Positions 32,826 through 45,100 of a DNA stretch of 64,000 nucleotides are shown one piece after another (the stretch's first letter is position 1; each line of letters starts with the position of its first letter). The stretch spans positions 30,555,001-30,619,000 of the forward strand of contig NC_092324.1 of NCBI RefSeq assembly GCF_036785885.1. Reading direction: 5' to 3'. The notes under the pieces are model-generated. The model was not told the DNA's origin and searched no databases. It was given only the letters and a program-made list of their open reading frames with translations. The stretch is from Coffea arabica (taxonomy: Eukaryota > Streptophyta > Magnoliopsida > Gentianales > Rubiaceae). A program made the position numbers and the translations under genes.

Positions 32826-35800
32826 TGTGAGAACCCGTAATTTGCATTTTCTTGGTTTTTGTATTTTTCATGGCTTGTTTTCTGCACTTTCTGTATCCGG
32901 AAATTTTCTAGATAAATTTTCTTAGTTTTTTGATGATTTTTCTAGTATCGAATAGATTTTGAGAGACTAAGAGCGTATTTTGGACGTGGGACCCACTAGT
33001 GCGAAAAGTTCGGAAAATTTCGGCCAACTAGATTAAGTTTTGAATACTGGAATTATTTTACCGGGTGTTAGGAGATAAGTAGAGGGTGCTAAGTGGATTG
33101 ATATGAGGGAGACAAGTTAGGTAGATATTTAATAAAAGGTGACAAGTGTCACCATAAGAGTTAGTCTTGCCATTTGACCACTATTCATGCCTTTACCAAA
33201 TTAATATCAAAATTGACCAAAAATCTTCCATTTTTCCTTCAAGCTTGGCCGAACCTCCTCTTACAAGAAAAGAAAGAAAAGCTTCCAAGTTCCTTGCTCC
33301 AATCTTGTCCAATCTCACAAACTAACCGTTTAATCTTGAATTCCTTCCATAAAACCTCTTCAAGTAGTGATTGTGAGTTGGTGTGTGAAGTTGTTTGGAA
33401 AGTTAAGGTGACCCATAGCTCTCTCTCTCTTGTTTTAAAGGTAAGTTGTGTAGAACCACCCTCCTCCTTTAATTGATGCTTAAAGCATGCTTAGTGGTTG
33501 TATAAGATGCAAGTTTATGGATTAATTCTTGATTTGTGGTTGAAATAATGAAGTTTTATTATTTTTGGGGAATTTTCTGTTTTAATATAAGCATGATTGT
33601 GTGGCTATGTTTGATGATTGGAAATGATGTTTAAGGACTCTATGAGGTGGGAAAAGTGATTAATTGCAACCAATTTCTGTTTTGGACCAAAAATTGAAAA
33701 GTGAGGGTTTTGTGATGAACATTCTGTCCGAATTTTTAGGTCCTAGATAGAGGCCGAATTGGCCTTAGCTCAAAACATGAAAGTTGTAGAGAATGACATT
33801 TTAGAGGTGCCTACAAAATTTCAGGTCAATCGGAGTTGTGTAGAGTGAGAAAAGTTGAAATTACTATTGCTGTTCTGGTTTACCCGAAATTGGGATTTGC
33901 GACTGTAATTGGTTGTTTTGGCTGGAATTGCTTCCGAATTGGTTGTTGAGGTCTTCTGATGAAATTTATCCCTGTTTCTTAGCTTTCAACTGGTTTTGGA
34001 ATTTCTGGATTTGGACTTGTAGAGCCTGAGTTATGATGTTTCCGCTTGAATGCATTTTGGTGAATCTGTTTTACGTTGTTGATGAAGTATCTTGCATTTT
34101 TGACCTGTTTGCACTCAAAACTGGGCTGAGTGACCTTCTGTGATGTTGTAGCCCTGTCTTTTAGCTTCGAAATGGTGGGTCTTGTACCATCATCCGACAA
34201 TCGTAGTGTCTTTGGTGCCAAAACCGTAAAATGACGTCAAAAACTGTTTTCTTGGGTTAAAGCTTATTTCCATTTCCGGATTTTCTGGTTTCCTTTAATG
34301 CTTATATATTCTTATGGAACCTTATTTTGGTAATACTTGGCCTTGGTTTATGACTTGTAAACGAATCCTATTGTGTTTATTTGAATAGTTTTAAGGCTTG
34401 TTTTCATTCCGATCATTTCCTAGCTAACTTTTGTACTTGTACTACTTTGAGCCTAGTGAACGGCTTTTGGGAAATGAGATGACTTTTGTGTGAGATGTTG
34501 GGACTGATTTACTGATTTGAGGTAATAGTGAAGCCTTAAGGGCTGGAAAAGTAAGAAATTTAGGGGAAGTGCTGCCCGATTTTCTAGACCGTTTGGTTCC
34601 TTTAAGTTGGATTTGCCTTTTGGTAGAAATGAGAGGCTTTTGGGTTGTTTGCGCCTAAGTCTTCATGTTACCTTTTTGTTTCCAAGAAAATCATGTTTTT
34701 GCACCCTTGCATTAGTATTTATTTGGCAAGGTATACGGCGTGTAGTCGAGCCTCACTTGTGCATTCCGTTTGCTCGATTTGGATATGAAACCTTCAATTG
34801 GTTTATTTTGATTATTTTAGGGTTTCTTGGCGATTAAGGCCAATCTGAAGTGAAAACTTTTGAAGTTGAGCCGGTGAGTGTACCACTCCCCTCCATTGCT
34901 GTTTAACTTGATTTCTGCTCTGCAATCTGTTTAATTTGTTTGAGACGAGGGTGTACTTTATCACACTCGTTCTCTTGTCTGTTCATATGCCAATTTACCA
35001 TGCAAAATTTGAATCTGTTATCTGTGTCTGCATCTGTTCGGATTTCTATGACCTATGAGCTCAATCCTGTGGCTAAGTTATTCGAGTCGGGCCGGCAAGG
35101 GCCTGGACGATTAGATAACGAACCACGGTAGTCTGTTCGGGGATTTTGGGTATTGAGACCCTTGATTCCGGGTATACTCGAGTATTACCATTTCTGTTCG
35201 TTTGTGGTGAGCGGGCCCGGTAAAGGGGTGTTTGGTGAACGGGATTCGGTGTAAAGAGGGGTCTACGGACGTTGGTTCTATATACGTTGGCGGAGTGTCA
35301 ACTTCGATCAAGCTTCGGTGACGCAAATGGGAATTTGGCTCCTGAGAGCCACCTGTATCCTTCCTATATGAATCATTAGTTATTTTACTTTACATCTAGC
35401 ATGTGTATCTGATTTGTTAAATGTGAAATGCCATCATTTTTCTGCTATATGTCTGGTACCTCATTGAGCGCAAGCTCACCCCTTTCTGTTCCTTTTGTTT
35501 TCCTTACAGGAACCTCTTTTGGAAATCATGATTTTGAAAAGCGAGTTGAGCTAGTTAGATAATCTTTTGTTCTTTTGTACAGCTCCTCGAGGGGAAGCAA
35601 ACTCTAAATGTACTTCGTTTCACTGGTTCCATCTGAATTGTAAACCTAGCGACATGTATATATGAAAATGTTTTTTTTCCATGTGATTTTGGTAAGTTAC
35701 TGTTAAGCTTGGCGGTTTTCAATCATTCAATTCTTTTGGGTCCTATCTCGTGTAATATCGGATTTGTGTGTTTCGACTCCGTAGTCCTAGCGAGAGCTAG

Positions 35801-35831
35801 GCAGGCGGTCCGCCGAACCCTTTGGTTCATT
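32826..35831 (+). mobile_element. Solo LTR H, truncated at its last bases
   Basis: Starts TGTGAGAACCCGTA and follows LTR A throughout. The U3 CCCACTAGTGCG block is near 32992, an inverted repeat GGTGACAAGTGTCACC at 33138-33153, and a donor-like AAG/GTAAGT at 33440/33441. Modules start near 33770, 33955 and 34140. An acceptor-like TTTTCCTTACAG ends at 35509, with a hairpin near 35286-35302. The shared 3' terminal module (from 35778) is cut about 30 bp short: after CCCTTTGGTTC the sequence becomes ATT and then the gag-only element LTR at 35832. The missing tail is not found on the far side of that element. It interrupts LTR G. Confidence 0.82.
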
Positions 35832-38800
35832 TGTGAGGACTCGTAAAAACTATTATTTTTTTAGCCTAATTTGTGGCTTAATAAATTATTTAATTGGATA
35901 TTTGCCTCGAGGAATATTTTCTAGTCTTATTAGACCTAAATACATGGTAATATAACTTCGTTATATTTTTAAAGTAACTCATTTCATGAATTAATTTCCT
36001 GGAGCGCGTTTAGTAAAAACAGTGAATAGTGCTTGAAGATTTTATCCGCTTGAGAGTACAATAAGTTTGGAATATTGGAGACATGTATAATGGACCTAAA
36101 TTCGGTATTTTAATGTTTAAATACTCAAGTGATAGTTATTAGTACTATCGTTATAAGAATTTCCCGGAGGTTTCGCGTTATAGCGTAAAAAATTGACGGT
36201 ACGCGTTTTCACACGCGCGACTTTATTTGAGGGACTTTAGACCTTTATTTCGGGACAATTAAGAGTGAATATTATCTACATGAATATAAATACATTGGAG
36301 GTTTAGTGCACTAGTGAACCAAACGCGCGAGAAAATCGAGCCCTAATCGCGCCAAACGCACCCTAATGTGAGTTGACTAATGGGTGACTTGAGGCCACAA
36401 GTTAATGTCTTCTCTTGGAAGCTAAAATCTGATCACTCTCTCTCTCTCTTGAGCTTCAAACAGCCGGCCAGCTCCCTCCTCTCTCTAACTCATTTGCAAC
36501 AAAATTTCTGCTCACTAATCTCATTCAAAACCACTCCAAATCATCTCCAAAATTAACCAAACTTGCACCACACCTAGCTTGACACTTGAGGATCATTTTG
36601 AGCTGCAAACAAGGGCTGGAAATCACGGTTTTTCTGGGGTAATAGAGGGCCGAAAATTCTGCTGAACATCAACCCAAAGTAAGTGATGATCCACTCTTGA
36701 AAACTTGAAGTTTGGAAGCTATCTTACCTTGTTAAGTTCATGCATGCATTTGGTTAGCTTGTGTATGGTGTAAAAATGTGATAGTGGGCTCTTGGAATTC
36801 CCACACTTGGGTTATTGTTGCTGATGTGATGATTGATGGTGATTATATTGTTGGTTTAGTGGTTATAATGATGCATTAGTGGTGGGTAATTAGTAGAAAC
36901 TTCATTGGGTGTAAGAAGCAAAAACTTCCGATTTTGCCCCTGCCATGTTCGGCCATTTCCAGGCCAATTTTTAATGGTTTAATGGCTTGAATTAGATGTT
37001 TATAGGATGTATTAGATGTGTGAAAAATTTCATTGGAAAATATTGAGGTTTGATTGAGCAAATGAATTTTTCTTGAGAAACTAGCAATCTGGAAAACTGT
37101 TCGCGTATGATTCTGACCAGTGGTAGTATTTTGGCTATAACTCTGTCCTCGGATGTCGAAATCATGTGCCGTTGGTGGCGTTGGAAACTAGACATTCCTG
37201 GCTTTAATTTGGTATATAATGCACGTTCTGATTCTTTGTGAGCAAGCCGAACCAAATGTTTTAAGTTCGCTGTCCTGTTGCTCTGTTCATCTGGAATGAA
37301 GTGTTCAGGCAGCAACTTGATGCCCGATTTTGAACCAGATTGGTGCCGAATTTGGAAATGATTTCTTCTGTGATATTTTACCCCTATGAACGTATTTTCC
37401 AACGGCATAAGCCATGCTCTATTTCGAGTTAAATTGACTGAGTTGTGACTGAAACAAGTGGACTGCTCTGTTTTGGAAAAACCCTAATGTTGGACTGGTT
37501 TGGAACAAGATATTGGAGTGAACTTGTTAATTGATGTTCTTGATACTAAACACTTACCAAAGGCATTATGGATGTTTCTTAGGCCTTTATTTCACAAATG
37601 AACCATGATTGTATAGTTTGCTTGATTAGACGTTTTGAATTGGGTAATGAAAGTCTCAAGGCAGATTGCCTTATAATTTTCCTGAACTTTGGTTGACTAA
37701 TTAACTATCTTACCGAAAGTATTTTTCCCTGAAATTTGATAGAGTGGTACCTTTCATATGGGAGTAAAATACTGCCAATTTTGGTACCAATCCAAGTTCG
37801 TTTCGATACCCAATTAAATTTCTAGTGTTGGAGGTTCAAAACTGGAAATTCTTCTTCAGTCTTGAATCTTCCTCAACTTGGGGCTACTATATCTTGGTGC
37901 TCGAAACTCCGTTTCTCAATCCGCTTGTTTTGTTATACTCTTGGATTGCAACACTATTTGATTTCCAAATTTCAAAGGTTAGTTCAAAACAAGTGAATTT
38001 TACTGAATTTCCAAAATTGGCCAAAAACCAACCTTGAAACTGTCTTAGTATTCTACAGCAGTAACTTTGATCCAACTTTTGAATACCTTCCATTTCGAAT
38101 CATGGAAAAGTGTCTTCTAGAAACTTGTAGTACTCGGAATGTAGTTTCCAATGGTATCAAGCTTTCCAATTTTGGACCTACGTAGTGCAAGATACGATTT
38201 TTCTAGAATTGACACCCAAAGCTAAAATTTGACAATTTCTTAGAAATGAGATTTTGGAAACTTGCCTTCTTTTCTCGATACCGATTGAACATTTTGAACT
38301 CGATTTCATGAAAAATGTTAGTCTCTTTCTTTAGACTTTAAAACTTTACTCTTGAGCCTCGATTATTAATAATTAAGGCCCAATTCATGAATTCCCTTTA
38401 GATTGTACAACCTTCTTTGATAAGTAGGAGTTCTAAGTGATAGTGTATAATAGTTAATGGTTATTTGCTCAGGCGCTCAAGGGGACCTTCAAGAAGAACT
38501 CGAAGTGGACGCCTAGACACTTGTTTGAGTATTACTCTCTTGTTGCTATAGGTGAGTGTTCCATATAGGAATACGTAATTGGAATAAGTCTATGACATGC
38601 ATAACCCATGATTATTAAGTGTTAAGTGCTATATGTTAAGTATTTACCACACTCATGCATATCTGAATAAGGTATACTTGAATTACTCGACATGAAATAC
38701 CTGAAATATGTATATTTGAACTATTCGATATGAAATGCTTAAAGAGCATATTTATGTGATTACTTGAAATACTAGATATGAAATGTTTGGAGAGCATATC

Positions 38801-39980
38801 TACATGATGTGTTTAAATGATTAATTATGCTATGACAGCATAAGTCGGTTGGAGTGAATCTCCTCGACCCTTATGTGGAAAAAGTGAAAATCGGCCAATG
38901 GTGGCCTATTAAAATGACATATGTCTGCCAATTAACCGTAATTACCACCGTTTACCGTTTACCGTGTTTACTTACCGTTTTCTAATCCATTCGGCTACTT
39001 GCTTACTTGATTATCTGCTTACGTGATCACCAACTTACTTGATCACTTGATTATCATGAATCGCATGTTATATGAAGTTGTCCATCATTGTTAGGCGAGT
39101 GTGTACTTTACCTCACTCGACCTACTCAAATGATGAATTTTACCTTTTGTCGAATTACTTGATTACTTGTGCATGTTGTAAGCTCTAAGCTGAACTTGGG
39201 CCCTGCCTCGGTTACTGACCTACTCGAGCCAGGACTGGGCTCGGTCGGGTAGGTTGGAACCCTGGACAACCGTTTCGGTATACTCGAGTATTACCACTGG
39301 AGGGATAAGGTGATGGCCAGTCAAACCGAGGGGATCCGGAAGTCATAAGGTGCAGATGACCGACAGAGTTCCACTGGAACACCGTATCCTACAGTATATG
39401 TTTACCTTGTATCATGATGATTGTTTCGTGCTAAAATGCCAACATGAAATCCCGAGCTATGCCTGTAATAAGCTCCAATCACTCGTGAACTATACATGCT
39501 AATGTCTCATACCATGATAAATGTCTCAAATTACCTGTACAATGATTATCACCTCATGATAACATGCCATTGTGTAACCTTGAACCATGCATATGATATG
39601 CCCAACTTATTTGATTTATTTGAACTGTTAGAGTGTCTTGGAACCTCACTGGGCTGTGTAGCTCATACCACGTTGTGGATTTCTTTTACAGGGTTCGAGA
39701 CCAAGGGTGCTCGTGAGTAGTACTAGATTGTTTTCTTTTGAAGACTTTAAGTTATATTATAACGGATGGCTATAGTACCCCTTTTCCATTGGGTTGTATT
39801 TAAGCTTGAAAGCTGCATAATTGTAAGTGTGAGATATTCGAAGTACTTTAATTATGTATTGAGGTTACTTAAAGTATTTCGAGCTTTTGAATGATCGATT
39901 GTAGTGAGTCCCGGCGAGAGCTGGGCAGGCGTCCCGCGGATACCCTTTGGTTCGCCTTAGGGAGAAGTGGGGGCGTCACA
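35832..39980 (+). repeat. 5' LTR of the gag-only element
   Basis: TGTGAGGACTCGTAAA to GGGGGCGTCACA, 4149 bp. U3 runs to a TATAAATA box at 36285-36292. The long transcribed part has a CT-repeat at about 36432-36445, a donor-like AAG/TAAGTGATG near 36683 and a second donor-like TATAG/GTGAGT near 38551. An acceptor-like TTCTTTTACAG ends at 39691. A GCGAGTGTGTACTT block lies near 39096, and the shared terminal module occupies 39906-39980. The open frames on both strands inside it, up to 138 codons, have no domain and appear identically in the other LTR. Confidence 0.95.
36285..36292 (+). promoter_or_regulatory. TATA box of the 5' LTR
   Basis: TATAAATA in the context GAATATAAATACATTGG. It is the only good TATA box in the first kilobase and precedes the CT-rich leader, so transcription probably starts about 30 bp downstream near 36320. 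That makes U3 about 490 bp and the transcribed LTR part about 3.66 kb. Confidence 0.65.
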
Positions 39981-39982
39981 GT

Positions 39983-39994
39983 TGGTATCAGAGC
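39983..39994 (+). promoter_or_regulatory. Primer binding site, initiator tRNA-Met
   Basis: TGGTATCAGAGC, 2 bp after the end of the 5' LTR. It is complementary to the 3' end of plant initiator Met-tRNA, the standard primer of many plant gypsy and copia elements. Its perfect state agrees with recent mobility. Confidence 0.93.
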
Positions 39995-40905
39995 TTAGGC
40001 TTCAGATCTTTGTAGTGTATCCTAGGCTTAAATGTTTAGGATGCCGGACTGTGGGACTGGTTTGAAAGTTAAATGATTGCTTGTAGCAATGAAATTTAGA
40101 GCCAATTCACGTGGTCTCTACAAAGGAGCAAGATAGGACCAAGTGGTGTTATGGTCCTTACTATGTGATTGAGTAAAGGTTTAAGTGCCCTTCAAAAAAA
40201 AAAAATGTAAGCTGTGAATCATGAATGTTATAGGTTGTAAAACCTTTATCTTGATAATTGGAGGGAATTTGATATGTATGTTGGGTAGGAATCTCGAATG
40301 TGGTGATTTAGTCTTGGGACCGGCCGGCTCGAGTTGTGAATTACCTTATTTCGGATTCTTGTACCCGAGTACTTGAGAGTTGAGGGCAACCATAAGGACT
40401 TTATATCTCCATTTTTGGGGAATAAGAATGAATCGATATTTCATGTGAATGGTTGCAGGAAACCAATAATTGTTTGGTTAAGATGGTACAATAATTAAGA
40501 GTGGAAGATGGAAAATATTGTAACTCAAAAGATCCTTGTGTTGGGATTGAAATCGAGCATGTTAGGGAATGAGAATCGTCTAGTTCCAATAATCTAGTGA
40601 ATCCCTACTTGTGATCTTTTATAGTGAGACGATGGGAGTAGAACTTAGAGTCTGCGCCTTGAAGATGAATGTACTTGTGATGATCACTTGTTTATTTTGC
40701 TATTGACTTTGACTTGGCATGAACTTTACTTGGCCATAACTTGTTTTATAATTTAATGAACTCTAGTTTGTGTTTACTTGCATAGTGATAATGTTATTTG
40801 TGTAAGTGACTTCATTCTCTTTAAATGTTGCTACTGGTATATGAGTATAGTTCAATTTTAACTAAGTGTGAGGGTTATGCATGTGCGTATAGATTAGTTG
40901 TGAAC
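39995..40905 (+). other. Untranslated leader between PBS and gag
   Basis: About 0.9 kb without a long plus-strand frame. It contains an A-run at 40195-40204. It would hold packaging and dimerisation signals of the genomic RNA, but no specific structure was established. The gag frame is open from 40825 and the chosen start is 40906. Confidence 0.6.
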
Positions 40906-42192
40906 ATGGAAACTAGAGGACAACGAAAGGGACGTCAACCTAGACAACCCCGAAATGAAAGAGTAGCTAATGGGTCCGGTATTGATCAAAACGTTGAGTC
41001 AAGTGTTGGGAGAGGAAATGACCAAATGGGACAAGTTTTAACTCGCATGACGGATATCCTGGAGCTCTTGGTAGCTCAACAAGGTCAAGGTGTTGGACAA
41101 GGAAACCAACGTGGAAACCAAGAGATAGGGGAGGATCGAGCTTTAGAGCGGTTTCAAAAATTTTCCCCGCCCAAGTTTGCTGGAGGACCTGATCCAGAGG
41201 TGGCTGAGAATTGGTTAGAGAATATAAGAAATATATTCGATGCCTTGGATTACACAGAGGAGAGACAAGTCACCTTTGCTGTATTTCAACTTGAAGGAGC
41301 AGCCCGAGCCTGGTGGAATGTTATAAGAAACAAGTGGGAAAGAGATCAAACCCTAAGGACTTGGATAAACTTTGTACGTGAATTTAATGAGAAATTTCTT
41401 CCTCCACTTGTCCAAGAAAAGAGAGAAGATGATTTTATAAAGCTTCGTCAAGGAACTTTGAGCGTAGCTGAGTATGAAACACGCTTTACAAAGTTATCTA
41501 CATATGCCCCAGAATTGGTGGCTACTGAACGGAAGAGAATAAGAAGGTTTATCCAAGGATTAGATTTGGAAATCCAAGATGCCCTTGCTGCAGCACAGGT
41601 TGAAACATTTAGTGACGCTCTCGAAAAAGCGCAAAGGGTAGAAAGCACAAAATCTCAACTGAGAGCTCTCCAAGCAAGGAAAAGAGATGCATCTGATAGT
41701 ACACTAGGAGGAAATGGACCACCACCCAAAGTTAGAAAAGAAGTGGATGGAGTAGGACTGTTATTTCCTGCACCACTCATGATAAAGGAACCAAAAGGAA
41801 CTATGTCGCGAGGGACTTCAGTAGAACAGACACGATCAAAGAAAACCTCGCAAGCCAGTCAGGTCACAACACCTCGTCCGACTTGTGGATATTGTGGAAG
41901 GACGAATCACATTGAAGAAAACTGTTGGCTAAAGGGACGAAAGTGTATGGGGTGTGGGAGTACCAACCATAAAGTTCATGACTGTCCAAGGAGGTATCCA
42001 CGAGAAACTACTGCTCCACAAGGAAATGGAACTGTCCCTCGACAAGTCAATGGAAGGAGAAACCGACCAATGGCATCAGAAAGAAAGCATAACATGAACA
42101 CACCACATGGTTCAGAGTTGTCTGAGATTACAGAAGGTATGAATTTCGAGGACGAAATTCTTTTAAGGAGGGGAGGTTGTGAGGACTCGTAA
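40906..42192 (+). CDS. gag: Gag polyprotein of the TR-GAG element
   Basis: Structural protein that would form the virus-like particle. The frame is open from an upstream ATG at 40825. I prefer the ATG at 40906 (METRGQRKGR), which removes 27 hydrophobic, non-gag-like residues and gives 428 residues. The retrotransposon gag capsid domain lies around residues 90-225 of that form: a WLENIRNIF segment, ARAWWNVIRNKW, then FVREFNEKFLPP and SVAEYETRFTKL. Two CX2CX4HX4C knuckles follow (CGYCGRTNHIEENC and CMGCGSTNHKVHDC). There is no frameshift or internal stop. Codons at the 3' end run through a TTTCGAGGACGAAATTC motif, the polypurine tract and the first bases of the 3' LTR. In related gypsy elements that pre-PPT motif lies after pol, so the missing pol was probably deleted between the knuckles and this motif. 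Confidence 0.93.
   Translation: METRGQRKGRQPRQPRNERVANGSGIDQNVESSVGRGNDQMGQVLTRMTDILELLVAQQGQGVGQGNQRGNQEIGEDRALERFQKFSPPKFAGGPDPEVAENWLENIRNIFDALDYTEERQVTFAVFQLEGAARAWWNVIRNKWERDQTLRTWINFVREFNEKFLPPLVQEKREDDFIKLRQGTLSVAEYETRFTKLSTYAPELVATERKRIRRFIQGLDLEIQDALAAAQVETFSDALEKAQRVESTKSQLRALQARKRDASDSTLGGNGPPPKVRKEVDGVGLLFPAPLMIKEPKGTMSRGTSVEQTRSKKTSQASQVTTPRPTCGYCGRTNHIEENCWLKGRKCMGCGSTNHKVHDCPRRYPRETTAPQGNGTVPRQVNGRRNRPMASERKHNMNTPHGSELSEITEGMNFEDEILLRRGGCEDS
42165..42176 (+). promoter_or_regulatory. Polypurine tract
   Basis: AAGGAGGGGAGG one base before the 3' LTR start. It would prime plus-strand DNA synthesis. It is preceded by the small inverted repeat TTTCGAGGACGAAA (42144-42157), a common pre-PPT motif in plant gypsy elements. 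The tract lies inside the gag frame. Confidence 0.9.
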
Positions 42193-45100
42193 AAACTATT
42201 ATTTTTTTAGCCTAATTTGTGGCTTAATAAATTATTTAATTGGATATTTGCCTCGAGGAATATTTTCTAGTCTTATTAGACCTAAATACATGGTAATATA
42301 ACTTCGTTATATTTTTAAAGTAACTCATTTCATGAATTAATTTCCTGGAGCGCGTTTAGTAAAAACAGTGAATAGTGCTTGAAGATTTTATCCGCTTGAG
42401 AGTACAATAAGTTTGGAATATTGGAGACATGTATAATGGACCTAAATTCGGTATTTTAATGTTTAAATACTCAAGTGATAGTTATTAGTACTATCGTTAT
42501 AAGAATTTCCCGGAGGTTTCGCGTTATAGCGTAAAAAATTGACGGTACGCGTTTTCACACGCGCGACTTTATTTGAGGGACTTTAGACCTTTATTTCGGG
42601 ACAATTAAGAGTGAATATTATCTACATGAATATAAATACATTGGAGGTTTAGTGCACTAGTGAACCAAACGCGCGAGAAAATCGAGCCCTAATCGCGCCA
42701 AACGCACCCTAATGTGAGTTGACTAATGGGTGACTTGAGGCCACAAGTTAATGTCTTCTCTTGGAAGCTAAAATCTGATCACTCTCTCTCTCTCTTGAGC
42801 TTCAAACAGCCGGCCAGCTCCCTCCTCTCTCTAACTCATTTGCAACAAAATTTCTGCTCACTAATCTCATTCAAAACCACTCCAAATCATCTCCAAAATT
42901 AACCAAACTTGCACCACACCTAGCTTGACACTTGAGGATCATTTTGAGCTGCAAACAAGGGCTGGAAATCACGGTTTTTCTGGGGTAATAGAGGGCCGAA
43001 AATTCTGCTGAACATCAACCCAAAGTAAGTGATGATCCACTCTTGAAAACTTGAAGTTTGGAAGCTATCTTACCTTGTTAAGTTCATGCATGCATTTGGT
43101 TAGCTTGTGTATGGTGTAAAAATGTGATAGTGGGCTCTTGGAATTCCCACACTTGGGTTATTGTTGCTGATGTGATGATTGATGGTGATTATATTGTTGG
43201 TTTAGTGGTTATAATGATGCATTAGTGGTGGGTAATTAGTAGAAACTTCATTGGGTGTAAGAAGCAAAAACTTCCGATTTTGCCCCTGCCATGTTCGGCC
43301 ATTTCCAGGCCAATTTTTAATGGTTTAATGGCTTGAATTAGATGTTTATAGGATGTATTAGATGTGTGAAAAATTTCATTGGAAAATATTGAGGTTTGAT
43401 TGAGCAAATGAATTTTTCTTGAGAAACTAGCAATCTGGAAAACTGTTCGCGTATGATTCTGACCAGTGGTAGTATTTTGGCTATAACTCTGTCCTCGGAT
43501 GTCGAAATCATGTGCCGTTGGTGGCGTTGGAAACTAGACATTCCTGGCTTTAATTTGGTATATAATGCACGTTCTGATTCTTTGTGAGCAAGCCGAACCA
43601 AATGTTTTAAGTTCGCTGTCCTGTTGCTCTGTTCATCTGGAATGAAGTGTTCAGGCAGCAACTTGATGCCCGATTTTGAACCAGATTGGTGCCGAATTTG
43701 GAAATGATTTCTTCTGTGATATTTTACCCCTATGAACGTATTTTCCAACGGCGTAAGCCATGCTCTATTTCGAGTTAAATTGACTGAGTTGTGACTGAAA
43801 CAAGTGGACTGCTCTGTTTTGGAAAAACCCTAATGTTGGACTGGTTTGGAACAAGATATTGGAGTGAACTTGTTAATTGATGTTCTTGATACTAAACACT
43901 TACCAAAGGCATTATGGATGTTTCTTAGGCCTTTATTTCACAAATGAACCATGATTGTATAGTTTGCTTGATTAGACGTTTTGAATTGGGTAATGAAAGT
44001 CTCAAGGCAGATTGCCTTATAATTTTCCTGAACTTTGGTTGACTAATTAACTATCTTACCGAAAGTATTTTTCCCTGAAATTTGATAGAGTGGTACCTTT
44101 CATATGGGAGTAAAATACTGCCAATTTTGGTACCAATCCAAGTTCGTTTCGATACCCAATTAAATTTCTAGTGTTGGAGGTTCAAAACTGGAAATTCTTC
44201 TTCAGTCTTGAATCTTCCTCAACTTGGGGCTACTATATCTTGGTGCTCGAAACTCCGTTTCTCAATCCGCTTGTTTTGTTATACTCTTGGATTGCAACAC
44301 TATTTGATTTCCAAATTTCAAAGGTTAGTTCAAAACAAGTGAATTTTACTGAATTTCCAAAATTGGCCAAAAACCAACCTTGAAACTGTCTTAGTATTCT
44401 ACAGCAGTAACTTTGATCCAACTTTTGAATACCTTCCATTTCGAATCATGGAAAAGTGTCTTCTAGAAACTTGTAGTACTCGGAATGTAGTTTCCAATGG
44501 TATCAAGCTTTCCAATTTTGGACCTACGTAGTGCAAGATACGATTTTTCTAGAATTGACACCCAAAGCTAAAATTTGACAATTTCTTAGAAATGAGATTT
44601 TGGAAACTTGCCTTCTTTTCTCGATACCGATTGAACATTTTGAACTCGATTTCATGAAAAATGTTAGTCTCTTTCTTTAGACTTTAAAACTTTACTCTTG
44701 AGCCTCGATTATTAATAATTAAGGCCCAATTCATGAATTCCCTTTAGATTGTACAACCTTCTTTGATAAGTAGGAGTTCTAAGTGATAGTGTATAATAGT
44801 TAATGGTTATTTGCTCAGGCGCTCAAGGGGACCTTCAAGAAGAACTCGAAGTGGACGCCTAGACACTTGTTTGAGTATTACTCTCTTGTTGCTATAGGTG
44901 AGTGTTCCATATAGGAATACGTAATTGGAATAAGTCTATGACATGCATAACCCATGATTATTAAGTGTTAAGTGCTATATGTTAAGTATTTACCACACTC
45001 ATGCATATCTGAATAAGGTATACTTGAATTACTCGACATGAAATACCTGAAATATGTATATTTGAACTATTCGATATGAAATGCTTAAAGAGCATATTTA

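Noticed and set aside
36992..37408. 138-codon minus-strand frame in the 5' LTR, repeated at 43338-43748
   Set aside because: No domain and no homologous frame in related LTRs. It duplicates only because the LTRs are duplicated.
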